A stretch of DNA of 51,588 nt, from positions 1 through 51,588 of the forward strand of contig CAPEBR010000025.1 of the NCBI GenBank assembly GCA_948602995.1. The letters run 5' to 3'. The notes under the pieces were generated by a model that did not search any database, was not told the origin of the DNA, and worked only from the letters and a program-made list of their open reading frames with translations. Source of the stretch: an uncultured Dorea sp. (lineage in GTDB: Bacteria > Bacillota > Clostridia > Lachnospirales > Lachnospiraceae). A program made the position numbers and the translations under genes. Positions 40,357 through 49,503 of this stretch are shown here, one piece after another. Each line of letters opens with the position of its first letter. Position 1 is the stretch's first letter.

Positions 40357-41037
40357 TTATGCCTCACCTCCCAGTTCCTTAAGTTTCCCGTCCGCAACCC
40401 GGAACACCCGGTCTGCCGATGTGGTCAGATTCATATTATGTGTAATCATGAGTACTGTCTGCTGGTAATGCCGGGACGCTCTGCACAGCAGATCCATCAC
40501 ATCCTGGCTGCTCTCAGAGTCCAGATTCCCGGTAGGCTCATCGGCAAGAACCAGCGCCGGGCGTGTAATAAGTGCACGTCCGATTGCCACCCTCTGCTGC
40601 TGTCCTCCGGAAAGCTGCCCGGGCAGATGTTTTTTCCGGCTCGTAAGTCCCAGCACCTCCAGCATCTCGTCCACACGTCTCTGTTCCGGCTTCTTATAAT
40701 CCAGCAGAAGAGGGAAGATTATATTCTGCTCCACATCCAACTCCGGAATGAGATGAAAAGACTGGAAGATAAACCCAATATTCTGCCTGCGGAAAATCGT
40801 CCGCTCATTCTCCCCCATGGCAAATAAATCTCTTCCATTTATAAGTACCTTTCCTTCATTTGCTTCATCCAGTCCTCCGATACAGTTCAGAAGCGTACTC
40901 TTTCCAGAGCCAGATACACCTACAACCGTACCGAACTCCCCTCTCTCCATAGAAAACGAAACCTGCCTTAGCGCTTCCACACGGGCCTCACCCGTACCAT
41001 ACGTCTTGCTCAGATTTTCCACTCTCAAAATTTCCAT
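40357..41037 (-). CDS. ABC transporter ATP-binding protein, MacB/LolD type
   Basis: 226 residues. Walker A GVSGSGKSTLL, Q-loop FIFQSFHL, signature LSGGQQQRVAIGRAL, Walker B ALVLADEPTGNLD, and H-loop MITHNMN. It powers the adjacent two-FtsX permease. Start at ATG 41037 with AGGAAGGA upstream. Its -10 (TATGAT, minus strand, 41077-41082) is preceded by two direct TGTAAGCT boxes instead of a clear -35, suggesting activation by the neighbouring response regulator. Confidence 0.93.
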   Translation of the reverse strand: MEILRVENLSKTYGTGEARVEALRQVSFSMERGEFGTVVGVSGSGKSTLLNCIGGLDEANEGKVLINGRDLFAMGENERTIFRRQNIGFIFQSFHLIPELDVEQNIIFPLLLDYKKPEQRRVDEMLEVLGLTSRKKHLPGQLSGGQQQRVAIGRALITRPALVLADEPTGNLDSESSQDVMDLLCRASRHYQQTVLMITHNMNLTTSADRVFRVADGKLKELGGEA

Positions 41038-41076
41038 CTGTCATGTCCTTCCTTTCCTTTTCGCTTTTGCATATAC

Positions 41077-41120
41077 ATCATAGCATCCGAAGCTTACATT
41101 TCAGTGAAAGAAAGCTTACA
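41077..41120 (-). promoter_or_regulatory. Activator-type promoter of the ABC transporter with tandem boxes
   Basis: -10 TATGAT on the minus strand (41077-41082) with a poor -35; direct repeats AGCTTACA (plus strand) at 41091-41098 and 41113-41120, 22 bp apart (two helical turns), a common layout for OmpR-family binding. The same heptamer GCTTACA occurs in the palindrome upstream of the regulator gene (43104-43121). Confidence 0.6.
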
Positions 41121-41130
41121 GATTATACAT

Positions 41131-41213
41131 GTTGGGGACGGGGTATTATTTGCCTTAGCACGCATCAAAAGCTCCAGTGGAGCTATTGATGTGAAAAATA
41201 CCCCGTCCCCAAC
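41131..41213. repeat. GGGGACGGGG palindrome, long variant R3
   Basis: Arms GTTGGGGACGGGGTATT and AATACCCCGTCCCCAAC enclose an extra stem AGCTCCA/TGGAGCT. The right end overlaps by one base the TAG stop of the histidine kinase gene. Confidence 0.8.
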
Positions 41214-42349
41214 TAGAAGGTCATGCAGAATCTGCTGCCCTCCCCCAGGCTGCTTTCCACAGACAGATTCCCTCCCTGTCCTTCCACAATTGATCTGGCA
41301 AGAGAAAGGCCGAGTCCTGCACCCTGCCTTTCACCGGAGCTTTTGCTCCTGTAAAACTGTTTGAAAATATGGTGGATATCCTCTTCTTCTATCCCACTCC
41401 CATTATCCGTCACCGTCAGGCGGAACACAACCGGAGTTTCCTGCCAGGATACCCGGATTACTCCCCCTGCCGCCGTATGATCCAACGCGTTTTTCACAAG
41501 ATTCCCAACAGCCTCCCGCATCCACCGGGGATCGCAGAACAGCTTTTCCTCCTGCTTCCCATCCAGCAGAATCTGCTTATCCTCACACTTTGCACGCTCC
41601 ATCAGGTCACTTACTCCCTGTTCTATAATATCCAGTATGAGGCAATCGCGTTTTTCGAATGTAATACTGCCTGCATCCAGCCGCGCCATTTTCAGCAGCG
41701 CGTGAACCAGATCCTTCATCCGTTCCACAGACTGCATGGATTTTTGTGAAAAATTCTTTACCTCTTCTTCATTCCATGGCTCCTCTGTTATAATCTCCAT
41801 ATACATACTCAGCGCTGCAAGAGGGGTTTTCAGCTGATGGGAAATGTTGGATATCATATCCCTGAGAAATGTCTTCGCCTTATGCTCCATCTCACTTTTT
41901 GACTGCAGAGACTGGGCAAGCTGTTCTATACTCCCGAATAGTTGATAGAGCGTTCCTGTCTGTCCCGCAGGCAGATGTTTCCCGAACCGGCCTTCTGCAT
42001 AATATGCAATCACCTGTCCCGCCTCTTCATAAATGCGCTCTCTCTTCCAAAGAAAAACAGCTGTCCCGGCCAGTATGACTAAGGCAAATGAAAGCCCTGC
42101 TGCCGGCAGGATGAAAATCCCGGACACAGAGACCGGTTTCAGATGACTCCAGGCAGAGGCCACCAGTTCGGGTGAAACGCCCTTCTCCAGCAGGCAGGAT
42201 GCTGCCGCAAACTCACGCTCTGCAAGTATTGCCCGGATATTCTGCGTCTGAAAAATACTGCAGATCCCTAAAAAACAGATCTGCAGTACACATACCAGTA
42301 TCAGAAACAAGTAAAACCTCCTTGTCTGTTTCTCATATAAAATCTTCAA
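41213..42349 (-). CDS. Sensor histidine kinase of the ABC-linked two-component system
   Basis: 378 residues from a TTG at 42349 (AAGGAG 8 bases upstream); a longer ATG start at 42367 would overlap the regulator. Two membrane helices (FYLFLILVCVLQICFLGICS and about 80-105) flank a short extracellular loop of about 50 residues. HAMP-like linker, HisKA ISNISHQLKTPLAALSMYM, N box NLVKNALDHT, G1 DNGSGIEEED, G2 GAGLGLSLARS. The sensor presumably signals to the OmpR-type regulator encoded just upstream. Its stop codon touches repeat R3. Confidence 0.87.
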   Translation of the reverse strand: MKILYEKQTRRFYLFLILVCVLQICFLGICSIFQTQNIRAILAEREFAAASCLLEKGVSPELVASAWSHLKPVSVSGIFILPAAGLSFALVILAGTAVFLWKRERIYEEAGQVIAYYAEGRFGKHLPAGQTGTLYQLFGSIEQLAQSLQSKSEMEHKAKTFLRDMISNISHQLKTPLAALSMYMEIITEEPWNEEEVKNFSQKSMQSVERMKDLVHALLKMARLDAGSITFEKRDCLILDIIEQGVSDLMERAKCEDKQILLDGKQEEKLFCDPRWMREAVGNLVKNALDHTAAGGVIRVSWQETPVVFRLTVTDNGSGIEEEDIHHIFKQFYRSKSSGERQGAGLGLSLARSIVEGQGGNLSVESSLGEGSRFCMTF

Positions 42350-42354
42350 ACTAC

Positions 42355-43041
42355 TCACTCCTTCCACTGATACCCGAATCCGCGGACTGTTATCAGATGC
42401 TCTGGTTTCGATGGGTCTTCCTCCAGCTTCTCACGGAGACGGCGCACATATACAGACAGGGTGTTATCATCTACAAAACTCCCCGCACCATCCCACAGTC
42501 TGTCCAGAATCATACTGCGGGTGAGAAGCCTTCCACTGTTTTTCACGAAGAGACAGAGCAGCCTGTACTCTGCCCCTGTACATTCCAACGGATCTCCATT
42601 TAAAAACACTCTTCCTTCTGCAAGGTTTATCTGAAGATTTCCCGAATATAAGACGTCATTGCATGCATTTCCGCGATTACTGCGGCGCAGAAGTGCACGG
42701 ATACGGGAACACAACTCCCCCAGTTTGAACGGTTTCGTAATATAGTCATCCCCTCCGCAGTCCAGCCCGCGGATTACACTGGTCTCCTCATCAGACGCAG
42801 TCAGGAAAATTAGGGGAATCTGATTCCCTGATAATCGAATCTTCTCACATAGTGTAATTCCATTCCCGTCCGGCAGAGTCACATCAAAAAGAAAGATGTC
42901 AAAATCCCTCTGCTCCATAACCAGATCTTCTGCTTCTTTTATCGTCCTTGCGACCCTGACGTCAAAATCATTTTTCCGCAGGGAATAGGTCAGCCCGTCA
43001 ATCAGGCTGATGTCATCCTCAAGAAGTAACAGCTTGTACAA
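42355..43041 (-). CDS. OmpR-family response regulator of the ABC-linked system
   Basis: 228 residues from a TTG at 43041 with GGAGG 8 bases upstream. Receiver: acidic pair in LLEDD, Asp53 in FLFDVTLPDGNG, LIFLTASDE and GGDDYITKPF; winged helix with CTGAEYRLLCLFVKN and DDNTLSVYVRRLREKLEE. It should bind the palindrome upstream of its own gene (TTACA-N4-TGTAA) and the direct repeats upstream of the ABC genes, an auto-activated loop as in BceR/VraR systems. Confidence 0.92.
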   Translation of the reverse strand: MYKLLLLEDDISLIDGLTYSLRKNDFDVRVARTIKEAEDLVMEQRDFDIFLFDVTLPDGNGITLCEKIRLSGNQIPLIFLTASDEETSVIRGLDCGGDDYITKPFKLGELCSRIRALLRRSNRGNACNDVLYSGNLQINLAEGRVFLNGDPLECTGAEYRLLCLFVKNSGRLLTRSMILDRLWDGAGSFVDDNTLSVYVRRLREKLEEDPSKPEHLITVRGFGYQWKE

Positions 43042-43076
43042 ATAAAACGCCTCCTCTTTCTAATCACTCCTATTCT

Positions 43077-43121
43077 ATTATACACGATTTTGAATGTATA
43101 TCTGCTTACAAAAATGTAAGC
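43077..43121 (-). promoter_or_regulatory. Regulator promoter with TTACA-N4-TGTAA operator
   Basis: -10 TATAAT (minus, 43077-43082). Perfect palindrome GCTTACA-AAAA-TGTAAGC (43104-43121) covers the -35 position. TnACA-N4-TGTAA is the known binding pattern for BceR-type regulators. Confidence 0.65.
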
Positions 43122-43122
43122 T

Positions 43123-43154
43123 GGTTAATATTTACGGATCAGGAATGCGCGTAA
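43123..43154. repeat. Truncated copy of the 'attcacgggtcagg' repeat
   Basis: 29 of 32 bases identical with 19757-19788, but the second half is missing. Copy R4 begins 11 bases further, consistent with insertion or deletion there. Confidence 0.7.
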
Positions 43155-43164
43155 AGGTAAACTG

Positions 43165-43206
43165 AATTGGGGACGGGGCATTTTTAAAAATGCCCCGTCC
43201 CCAATT
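43165..43206. repeat. GGGGACGGGG palindrome, copy R4
   Basis: Perfect palindrome with arms AATTGGGGACGGGGCATTTTT. Ends 2 bases from the htpG stop codon and would form a hairpin at the htpG mRNA end. Confidence 0.85.
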
Positions 43207-43208
43207 CG

Positions 43209-45263
43209 TTATTTTGTCAGCATCATCATAATCTCATTACTTCTCTGCACGAATGCGGTCATGTCTTCCGGCTTTAACGGCCTGTGTGCCAGCATTGCCA
43301 GATCGTACAGCTGCTTACAGATTAAGGATACATTTTCATGGTCTTTGTTGTCTACTACAAATTTTACAAGTGGATGGTTTGCGTTGAGCACCAGTGTGCT
43401 CTCGCCGCCCATATCCATATCGTTCATGCCGTACATCTTCATCATTTCCTGCATACGGCGGTTCTGCTCGGATAAGGTGATCATGGACGCAACCTTTTCG
43501 TCTTTCAGTTTTTCGATCTTTACGTCCAGCTTGTCGCTGCCAAGCTCCTTGCGGAAGATTTCGATCAGGCTGTCGGATACTTCCTTGAATGCTTCCTGGT
43601 CTTCTTCTGCTACTTCCTCTTTTACAGTCTCCGTCACATCTGCATCAATTCTCTGGAAACGGATGGCCGGATTGCGCTGTTCAAGCTGCGTGATGAATGG
43701 AGAATCAATATTGTGGTTTAAGATGACAGCATCCTGTCCCTGGCTGCGGAACATGTTAATATACTGGCTCTGCTGGATCTCATCAGTCACATAGTAGATG
43801 GTGGTCTTGATCTCCTCTACCTTGTTCTCGTCTTCGTTTTCATTCTCTTCTTTCTTCTCATTCGTCTCTACGACTTCACCGCCGTTTTCTTCTATGCAGT
43901 CTTTAAGGGTAAGGTATTTTCCGTCAATGTTCTTGAAGAGGACTGCATCCTTCATCTTATCGCAGAACTTCTCGTCCTTCAGGCAGCCGAATTTGATAAA
44001 GGGACTGATATTATCCCAGTATTTCTCATAGTCCTCTCTCTTGGTCTTGCACATGCCGGAAAGCTTATCTGCTACCTTTTTGGAAATGTAATCGGCAATC
44101 TTATTTACAAATCCATCGTTCTGCAGCGCGCTTCTTGATACATTCAGCGGAAGGTCCGGGCAGTCGATGACTCCTTTTAGCACCATGAGGAACTCCGGGA
44201 TCACCTCCTTGATGTTGTCTGCGATGAATACCTGGTTGTTGTAGAGCTTAATGGTTCCTTCTATGGAGTCGTACTCTGTATTGATTCTCGGGAAGTAGAG
44301 GATTCCCTTCAGGTTAAACGGGTAATCCATATTCAGGTGAATCCAGAACAAGGGCTCCTTGTAGTCTAAAAATACCTTGCGGTAGAATTCCTGGTAGTCC
44401 TCGTCGGAGCAGTCGTTCGGGTGCTTTGTCCAAAGGGGAGAGGTATCGCTTAAGGAAACCGGGCGCTTCTCAATCTTTACCTTTTCCTTTGCAGGCTCTA
44501 CTTCCACGATCTCCTTCTCGCCGTTTTCATTTTCCTTTTCTTCGGTCTTTGCATCCTCGTGGATGTGTTCTACCACTACGTCGTCCTCTTTTAAGTCCGC
44601 CTCGTCGATGGTCTCATACTCTGTCTCGGCATTAGCTTTGGACAGGAAGATCGGAACCGGCATGAAGGAGCAGTATTTCTCAATGACTTCTCTTACACGG
44701 TACTCGTTGGCAAATTCCAGGCTGTCTTCATTCAGGCACAGGGTAATCTCGGTTCCCACAGTGTCCTTGCTTCCGTCTTCCATCTCGTACTCTGTGCCGC
44801 CGGTGCTCACCCAGTGTACCGGAGCGGCTCCTTCCTTATAAGAAAGGGTATCAATATGCACCTCGTCTGCTACCATGAATGCAGAATAAAAGCCGAGACC
44901 GAAGTGTCCGATCATATCGTCTTCTGTTGTCTTGTCCTTATATTTCTCAAGGAACTCTGTTGCACCGGAGAATGCAATCTGTGTAATATACTCTTCTACT
45001 TCCTCTGCGGTCATTCCAAGACCATTATCTGTGAATTTTAATGTCTTTTCTTCCGGGTTTACCTCCACCTGGATGGATGCTTTATAGTCATCTGGTATCT
45101 GATATTCACCCATGACGTCAAGCTTCTTAAGCTTGGTGATTGCGTCACATCCGTTTGATACCATCTCTCTTACGAAAATATCATGGTCAGAATATACCCA
45201 CTTTTTAATAATTGGAAATATGTTTTCGCTGCTTATAGATAAGCTTCCTTTTTTTGCTGCCAT
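43209..45263 (-). CDS. htpG: Hsp90-family chaperone HtpG
   Basis: 684 residues. GHKL ATPase at the N terminus (MVSNGCDAITKLKKL, KFTDNGLGMTAEEVEEY, IGHFGLGFYSAFMVADEVH), then an acidic, lysine-rich linker (about 230-265), middle domain with FWIHLNMDYPFNLKGILYFP and VSRSALQNDGFV, and the dimerisation end. The linker and a second acidic insert (about 470-490, EKKEENENEDENKVEE) make it a little longer than E. coli HtpG. Start has GGGGTGAT upstream. Transcription is from a sigma-A promoter with a perfect CIRCE just upstream, so HrcA control is likely. Confidence 0.95.
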   Translation of the reverse strand: MAAKKGSLSISSENIFPIIKKWVYSDHDIFVREMVSNGCDAITKLKKLDVMGEYQIPDDYKASIQVEVNPEEKTLKFTDNGLGMTAEEVEEYITQIAFSGATEFLEKYKDKTTEDDMIGHFGLGFYSAFMVADEVHIDTLSYKEGAAPVHWVSTGGTEYEMEDGSKDTVGTEITLCLNEDSLEFANEYRVREVIEKYCSFMPVPIFLSKANAETEYETIDEADLKEDDVVVEHIHEDAKTEEKENENGEKEIVEVEPAKEKVKIEKRPVSLSDTSPLWTKHPNDCSDEDYQEFYRKVFLDYKEPLFWIHLNMDYPFNLKGILYFPRINTEYDSIEGTIKLYNNQVFIADNIKEVIPEFLMVLKGVIDCPDLPLNVSRSALQNDGFVNKIADYISKKVADKLSGMCKTKREDYEKYWDNISPFIKFGCLKDEKFCDKMKDAVLFKNIDGKYLTLKDCIEENGGEVVETNEKKEENENEDENKVEEIKTTIYYVTDEIQQSQYINMFRSQGQDAVILNHNIDSPFITQLEQRNPAIRFQRIDADVTETVKEEVAEEDQEAFKEVSDSLIEIFRKELGSDKLDVKIEKLKDEKVASMITLSEQNRRMQEMMKMYGMNDMDMGGESTLVLNANHPLVKFVVDNKDHENVSLICKQLYDLAMLAHRPLKPEDMTAFVQRSNEIMMMLTK

Positions 45264-45342
45264 TTGTTATCACCCCTGATTTTATTATTTTATAAATTCC
45301 TATCGGCAGCTTACAGATGATGCTGCCTTTTCTCTAAAAGAT

Positions 45343-45371
45343 ATGATAATACGAAGAATATAAAAAGTCAA
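45343..45371 (-). promoter_or_regulatory. htpG promoter
   Basis: Minus strand TTGACT (45366-45371), exactly 17 bp, TATCAT (45343-45348). The leader holds a GGCAGC/GCTGCC hairpin (45305-45328). Confidence 0.8.
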
Positions 45372-45378
45372 CAGGAAA

Positions 45379-45405
45379 TTAGCACTCTTTCAAAAAGAGT
45401 GCTAA
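45379..45405. promoter_or_regulatory. CIRCE operator (HrcA site)
   Basis: TTAGCACTC (45379-45387), nine bases, GAGTGCTAA (45397-45405): exact CIRCE consensus. It lies 7 bp upstream of the htpG -35, rather than over the start site as in most groE/dnaK operons. Confidence 0.92.
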
Positions 45406-45446
45406 CAATTTTCTTAAGAATATTAAAATTCTGTAAACAGGCTTCT

Positions 45447-48400
45447 CTATTCAATACTTTTCAAAGATTCCACCATATTGATCCTCTTCAGCTTAAAATA
45501 CATAACACCATTAATCAGAAGGGAGAATGCAATCGTCAGTACCAGGCTGTAGAGAAAGCTGGGCGGATTAATATTCCTTCCGAACATAGCGGAATCCACC
45601 TCTACTGTCTCTATGATAAAGAGATGGAGGAACTTTCCAAGGACGACTCCCACCACAGATCCCAGGAGGGTAAGCAGAATATTTTCCCGGTAGACATATT
45701 GTGCCACCTCGCCGTTGTAGAAGCCGAGCACCTTTAACGTTGCCAGCTCTCTTTTGCGCTCCGCAATATTCACTGTGTTCAGATTGTAAAGTACTACAAA
45801 TGCCAGCATTCCCGCTGATATAATCAGTACAATGATGACAAGGTTCAGGCTTTGCAGCATATCATCCAGCTGTTTTTCGATATCGTGTGTGTAGCTTACG
45901 CTTAGGGCTCCATTCAGTTTCAGGATATTCTGTCCGGTTCCCTCCATCTGTTTTGAGGAGCAGGCATCGTCCACGGAGAAGAAGATGCTGTTATACTCTG
46001 GCGTCTCACCGTACACCTTCTCATAATATGCAGGAGTGAAATAGATGTAATGTCCCATGTAATTTTCGCAGATATGCTCAATCACAACCTTTTTATTTCC
46101 ATTCTCCTCATCCTTGATCTCTACCGTGTCCCCTTCCTCTGCCTCTAAAAGCTTTGCTGTCTTCTCACTTACAATCACTCCTTCATCGGATAATTCATAC
46201 TGTTCCTTTGTCCTGCGGTCATGAAAATCCACAAAATCCGGGATCTCATCCACAGAGCCGAATACACATTCATAAGCCGCACGTTCCTTTTTCCCGTTCA
46301 CCAGTGTTACGCTCTGCATATTCATATCCATGTACTGTGTAATATTCTCCTCACTGTCCAGCGCTTCTGCAAGCTCTGCGCGCTCTTCCTCTGTAATATC
46401 TTCCTCCAGGTAAATGCTTCCGTCATAGAACTGTATCTCTGCATACTGGAGCTCTGCAATCTCATAGCAGGAATCCTTAAGGCCAAAGCCCACCAGCATC
46501 AGCGCCATACAGCCGCCTGTCCCGAATATGGTCATAAAGAAACGCTTTTTATAGCGCATCAGGTTGCGGATCGTTGATTTCCATGTAAAGTTCAGATGTC
46601 TCCAGATGAATCCGATCCGTTCTAAGAAAACCCGCTTTCCATTCCTCGGTGAGGGAGGCCGCATGAGAACCGCAGGCTGTGCCCCCAGTTCCTTATAACA
46701 TGCCAGGAATGTGGCCAGCATGGTACAAAATACCGCTGCACCTGACGCCATCACGGCATATTTCCACTGATAAGGAACAAGGATTGCCGGGAGATGCCGG
46801 TATAAAATTCCATACGCGTAGACAATAATATACGGCAGGATCTTCTCACCTGCAAGCACGCCAATGATGCTTCCCCCTACGGTTGCGAGGAATGCATAGC
46901 CCATATATTTTGAAGCAATGGCAAATTTGCCGTAGCCCAGCGCCTTCATGGTTCCGATGGAGGTTCTCTGCTCCTCTACCATACGGGTCATGCTGGTAAG
47001 GCTTATGAGAGCCGCAACCAGGAAGAACAGTACCGGAAAGACTCTGCCTATGGCTCCCAGGCGCTCGGAATTCTCCCCAAAGCCGCTGTATTCAATCAGG
47101 GTACTTCTGTCGTACACATACCATTTCGGTCTCTCAATCTCGGCAATCTCCCTCTCGGCGTCTGCAATTTCAGCTTCGGCATCTGCAATCTCGGCCTCTG
47201 CCTCTGCCTTTCCTTTCCTGTACTCCTTTCTTGCATCCGCAAGCTTTTCCTCATTTTCTTCAAGCCTGGTCTCTCCGTCCTTCAGCTCCTTTTCCTTATC
47301 TGCAAGCTCCTTCCTTCCCTTATCAAGCTGCTCCTGCCCGGATTTCAGCTGGTCCGGGGCTTTCTTAAGCTCCGCCTCTGCGCTGTCAAGCTCTGCCTTT
47401 GACTTTGCAAGCTTTTCTTCTGCATCTTCAAACTTCTTCTTTGCAGCGTCTAAGCTCTTTTTATTCTTTTTATACTCTTTTTCCTGGCTGTTAAGGGTGC
47501 TCTTCGTCTCCTTTGCCTGCGCCTTTAAACCCTGGAGTGTGGCCGCCCACTGGACATAGCCTGGCTCCTCCGGTCCCATGGGGGATTCTTCCATGGCATC
47601 AATCTGCTGCACCAGCTGGTCATAGCCCGCCCATCCCTCGTCAAGCTGGCTGCGGTACTCTTCCATCTGCCCTTCCTTTGAACCAAGCTCTGCCTTACGT
47701 TTCTGCTCCTTTAGCTCTTTCTTTCCCTTTTCGTACTCTGCCTTTCCTTCGTTCAGCTTCCTGAGCCCGGATTCATATTCCGAACGCGCTGTATTAAGCT
47801 CCGCCTGCTTCTTATTAAGGGTTTCTTTTGCGTCTTCAAGCTGCTCCCTGCCGTCCTTTAACTGTTTCCTCGCATCCTTCAGCTTTTTCTTTGCTTCTTT
47901 TATCTCCTTTTTCGCATCAGCAAGCTGTTCCTCTGACTCCTTTTTTCCGTCTTCCAGTTCCTGCCTTGCTTCCTCTAATTCTTCGTTCGCCTCATCTACG
48001 ATCTCCTGTCTGCGGGCATCGGCCCTTACCTCTGCTGTTTCCTCCGCGCGCTCTGCCACCTCTTCAATCAGGTCATCATATTCATCCGTAAATGCCAGAA
48101 GCTCCTTTGCACCCTCGACCTGCAGGTAGACCTCTGTAAAAAACTCCATGTCAAAGGTCTCCTCTGGAACTACAAGGAAAGCGCTGATGCTGCCGTCTCC
48201 TGCCGTAGAACTCCCACGCCCGTAGGAAAGATAGCAGGGACTGTTTCCAAGCCCCACCACTTCCAGCGTGTCTGTAACCAGTGTATCCGACAGTGGGTCC
48301 TCTGTGCCAGACTCCATCGTAATCTTGTCTCCGATCTGAAACCCGGCCTCATCATCCGCCATACACTCTCCTGCCTCTTTTGGGAGCCGGCCTTTACTTA

Positions 48401-48761
48401 CCTTCACATGGTTCATCTCTTCCTGCAGGGACATAAGATGAAGAACCTGCTGTTCGTCAGATGTATTATATAAGACATCCGTGCTATATGCGCCTTCTGC
48501 ATCTGCTACTCCTTCTGTCTCTTCCATCGCGCTGATATCATCATCTGTAACCCCGTATGTACTAATGGCCTTAATATCCATAAGACTGCTGTCATCAAAA
48601 TAGGAATCCCCGGAAAGTCTCATGTCCGGCTCTGACGCACGGATCCCTGAAAAAAATGCAACCCCAAGAGCCACAATAAACAGAATCGAAAGGAACCTCC
48701 CCAGGCTCTTCCTGATTTCCATATAAAAATCTTTTCTTGTTGTCTTCTTCTTTTTCTTCAT
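45447..48761 (-). CDS. ABC transporter permease with large extracellular coiled-coil insert
   Basis: 1104 residues. One N-terminal helix (FLSILFIVALGVAFFSGIRA), an extracellular MacB-like part, then about 300 residues (235-550) of charged coiled coil (blocks such as AKKEIKEAKKKLKDARKQLK and AEAEIADAEAEIADAEREIA), then FtsX domain 1 (ALISLTSMTRMVEEQRTSIG, TMKALGYGKFAIASKYMGYA), a second extracellular domain and FtsX domain 2 near the C terminus. The coiled coil could reach far into or across the wall, as in FtsX/PcsB-type or YhgE-like proteins. It follows its ATPase gene by 9 bases. Substrate unknown. Confidence 0.85.
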   Translation of the reverse strand: MKKKKKTTRKDFYMEIRKSLGRFLSILFIVALGVAFFSGIRASEPDMRLSGDSYFDDSSLMDIKAISTYGVTDDDISAMEETEGVADAEGAYSTDVLYNTSDEQQVLHLMSLQEEMNHVKVSKGRLPKEAGECMADDEAGFQIGDKITMESGTEDPLSDTLVTDTLEVVGLGNSPCYLSYGRGSSTAGDGSISAFLVVPEETFDMEFFTEVYLQVEGAKELLAFTDEYDDLIEEVAERAEETAEVRADARRQEIVDEANEELEEARQELEDGKKESEEQLADAKKEIKEAKKKLKDARKQLKDGREQLEDAKETLNKKQAELNTARSEYESGLRKLNEGKAEYEKGKKELKEQKRKAELGSKEGQMEEYRSQLDEGWAGYDQLVQQIDAMEESPMGPEEPGYVQWAATLQGLKAQAKETKSTLNSQEKEYKKNKKSLDAAKKKFEDAEEKLAKSKAELDSAEAELKKAPDQLKSGQEQLDKGRKELADKEKELKDGETRLEENEEKLADARKEYRKGKAEAEAEIADAEAEIADAEREIAEIERPKWYVYDRSTLIEYSGFGENSERLGAIGRVFPVLFFLVAALISLTSMTRMVEEQRTSIGTMKALGYGKFAIASKYMGYAFLATVGGSIIGVLAGEKILPYIIVYAYGILYRHLPAILVPYQWKYAVMASGAAVFCTMLATFLACYKELGAQPAVLMRPPSPRNGKRVFLERIGFIWRHLNFTWKSTIRNLMRYKKRFFMTIFGTGGCMALMLVGFGLKDSCYEIAELQYAEIQFYDGSIYLEEDITEEERAELAEALDSEENITQYMDMNMQSVTLVNGKKERAAYECVFGSVDEIPDFVDFHDRRTKEQYELSDEGVIVSEKTAKLLEAEEGDTVEIKDEENGNKKVVIEHICENYMGHYIYFTPAYYEKVYGETPEYNSIFFSVDDACSSKQMEGTGQNILKLNGALSVSYTHDIEKQLDDMLQSLNLVIIVLIISAGMLAFVVLYNLNTVNIAERKRELATLKVLGFYNGEVAQYVYRENILLTLLGSVVGVVLGKFLHLFIIETVEVDSAMFGRNINPPSFLYSLVLTIAFSLLINGVMYFKLKRINMVESLKSIE

Positions 48762-48770
48762 CTTATGTCC

Positions 48771-49475
48771 CTACCACTCTATTGTCTCTACAGAAACTGG
48801 TTCTGGATTTTCCACTATATCAGATACCCGCCCGTTCTTAATCCTGATCACCCGGTCTGCCATGGGTGCGATCGCTGAATTATGCGTAATCAGTACAACT
48901 GTCATGCCCTTATTCCGGCAGGTATCCTGCAAAAGCTTCAGGATTGCCTTTCCGGTATTATAGTCAAGCGCCCCTGTAGGCTCATCACAGAGAAGAAGCT
49001 TTGGATTCTTCGCAAGCGCCCTGGCAATAGATACCCTCTGCTGCTCCCCTCCCGAAAGCTGGGCCGGAAAATTATCAAGCCGTTCTCCAAGTCCGACCTC
49101 TTCCATAACCTCCTTTGCATCCATCGGATCCTTACAGATCTGAAGGGCAAGCTCAACATTCTCCAGTGCAGTAAGGTTTGGAATCAGATTATAAAACTGA
49201 AAGACGAATCCAATATCATCCCTTCTGTATGCGGTAAGCTGCTTTTGGGAATAGCGTGCAATATCATTTCCGTCAACAAGAACCGAACCCTCCGTCGCCG
49301 TATCCATACCTCCCAGAATATTAAGAACCGTCGTCTTTCCCGCGCCGCTTGGCCCTACTATCACCGCAAACTCACCCTTCTGTATCTCAAAGTCGATTCC
49401 GGCTGCCGCCACAATCTCCACCTCACCCATCTTATATATCTTCTTTACATCCTTCAATGAAACAAAAGTTTCCAT
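48771..49475 (-). CDS. ABC transporter ATP-binding protein of the coiled-coil permease
   Basis: 234 residues from ATG 49475 (METFVSLKDVKKIYKMG), GGAGGAAAC upstream; the frame to 49616 overlaps the divergent promoter. Walker A VGPSGAGKTTVLN, Q-loop FVFQFYNLIPNL, signature LSGGEQQRVSIARAL, Walker B LLLCDEPTGALD, H-loop VLITHN. MacB/LolD type, which drives mechanical work of FtsX-type permeases rather than classical transport. Confidence 0.94.
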   Translation of the reverse strand: METFVSLKDVKKIYKMGEVEIVAAAGIDFEIQKGEFAVIVGPSGAGKTTVLNILGGMDTATEGSVLVDGNDIARYSQKQLTAYRRDDIGFVFQFYNLIPNLTALENVELALQICKDPMDAKEVMEEVGLGERLDNFPAQLSGGEQQRVSIARALAKNPKLLLCDEPTGALDYNTGKAILKLLQDTCRNKGMTVVLITHNSAIAPMADRVIRIKNGRVSDIVENPEPVSVETIEW

Positions 49476-49503
49476 ATGTTTCCTCCAAAAGTCAAATTTA
49501 TTA

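Noticed and set aside
43261..44841. Plus-strand frames antisense to htpG
   Set aside because: Low-complexity Ser/Phe images of acidic coding sequence; no start signals.
47000..48100. Long plus-strand frames with runs of Ser/Ala over the coiled-coil permease
   Set aside because: They are antisense images of the Lys/Glu/Ala-rich coiled coil; no SD or domain.
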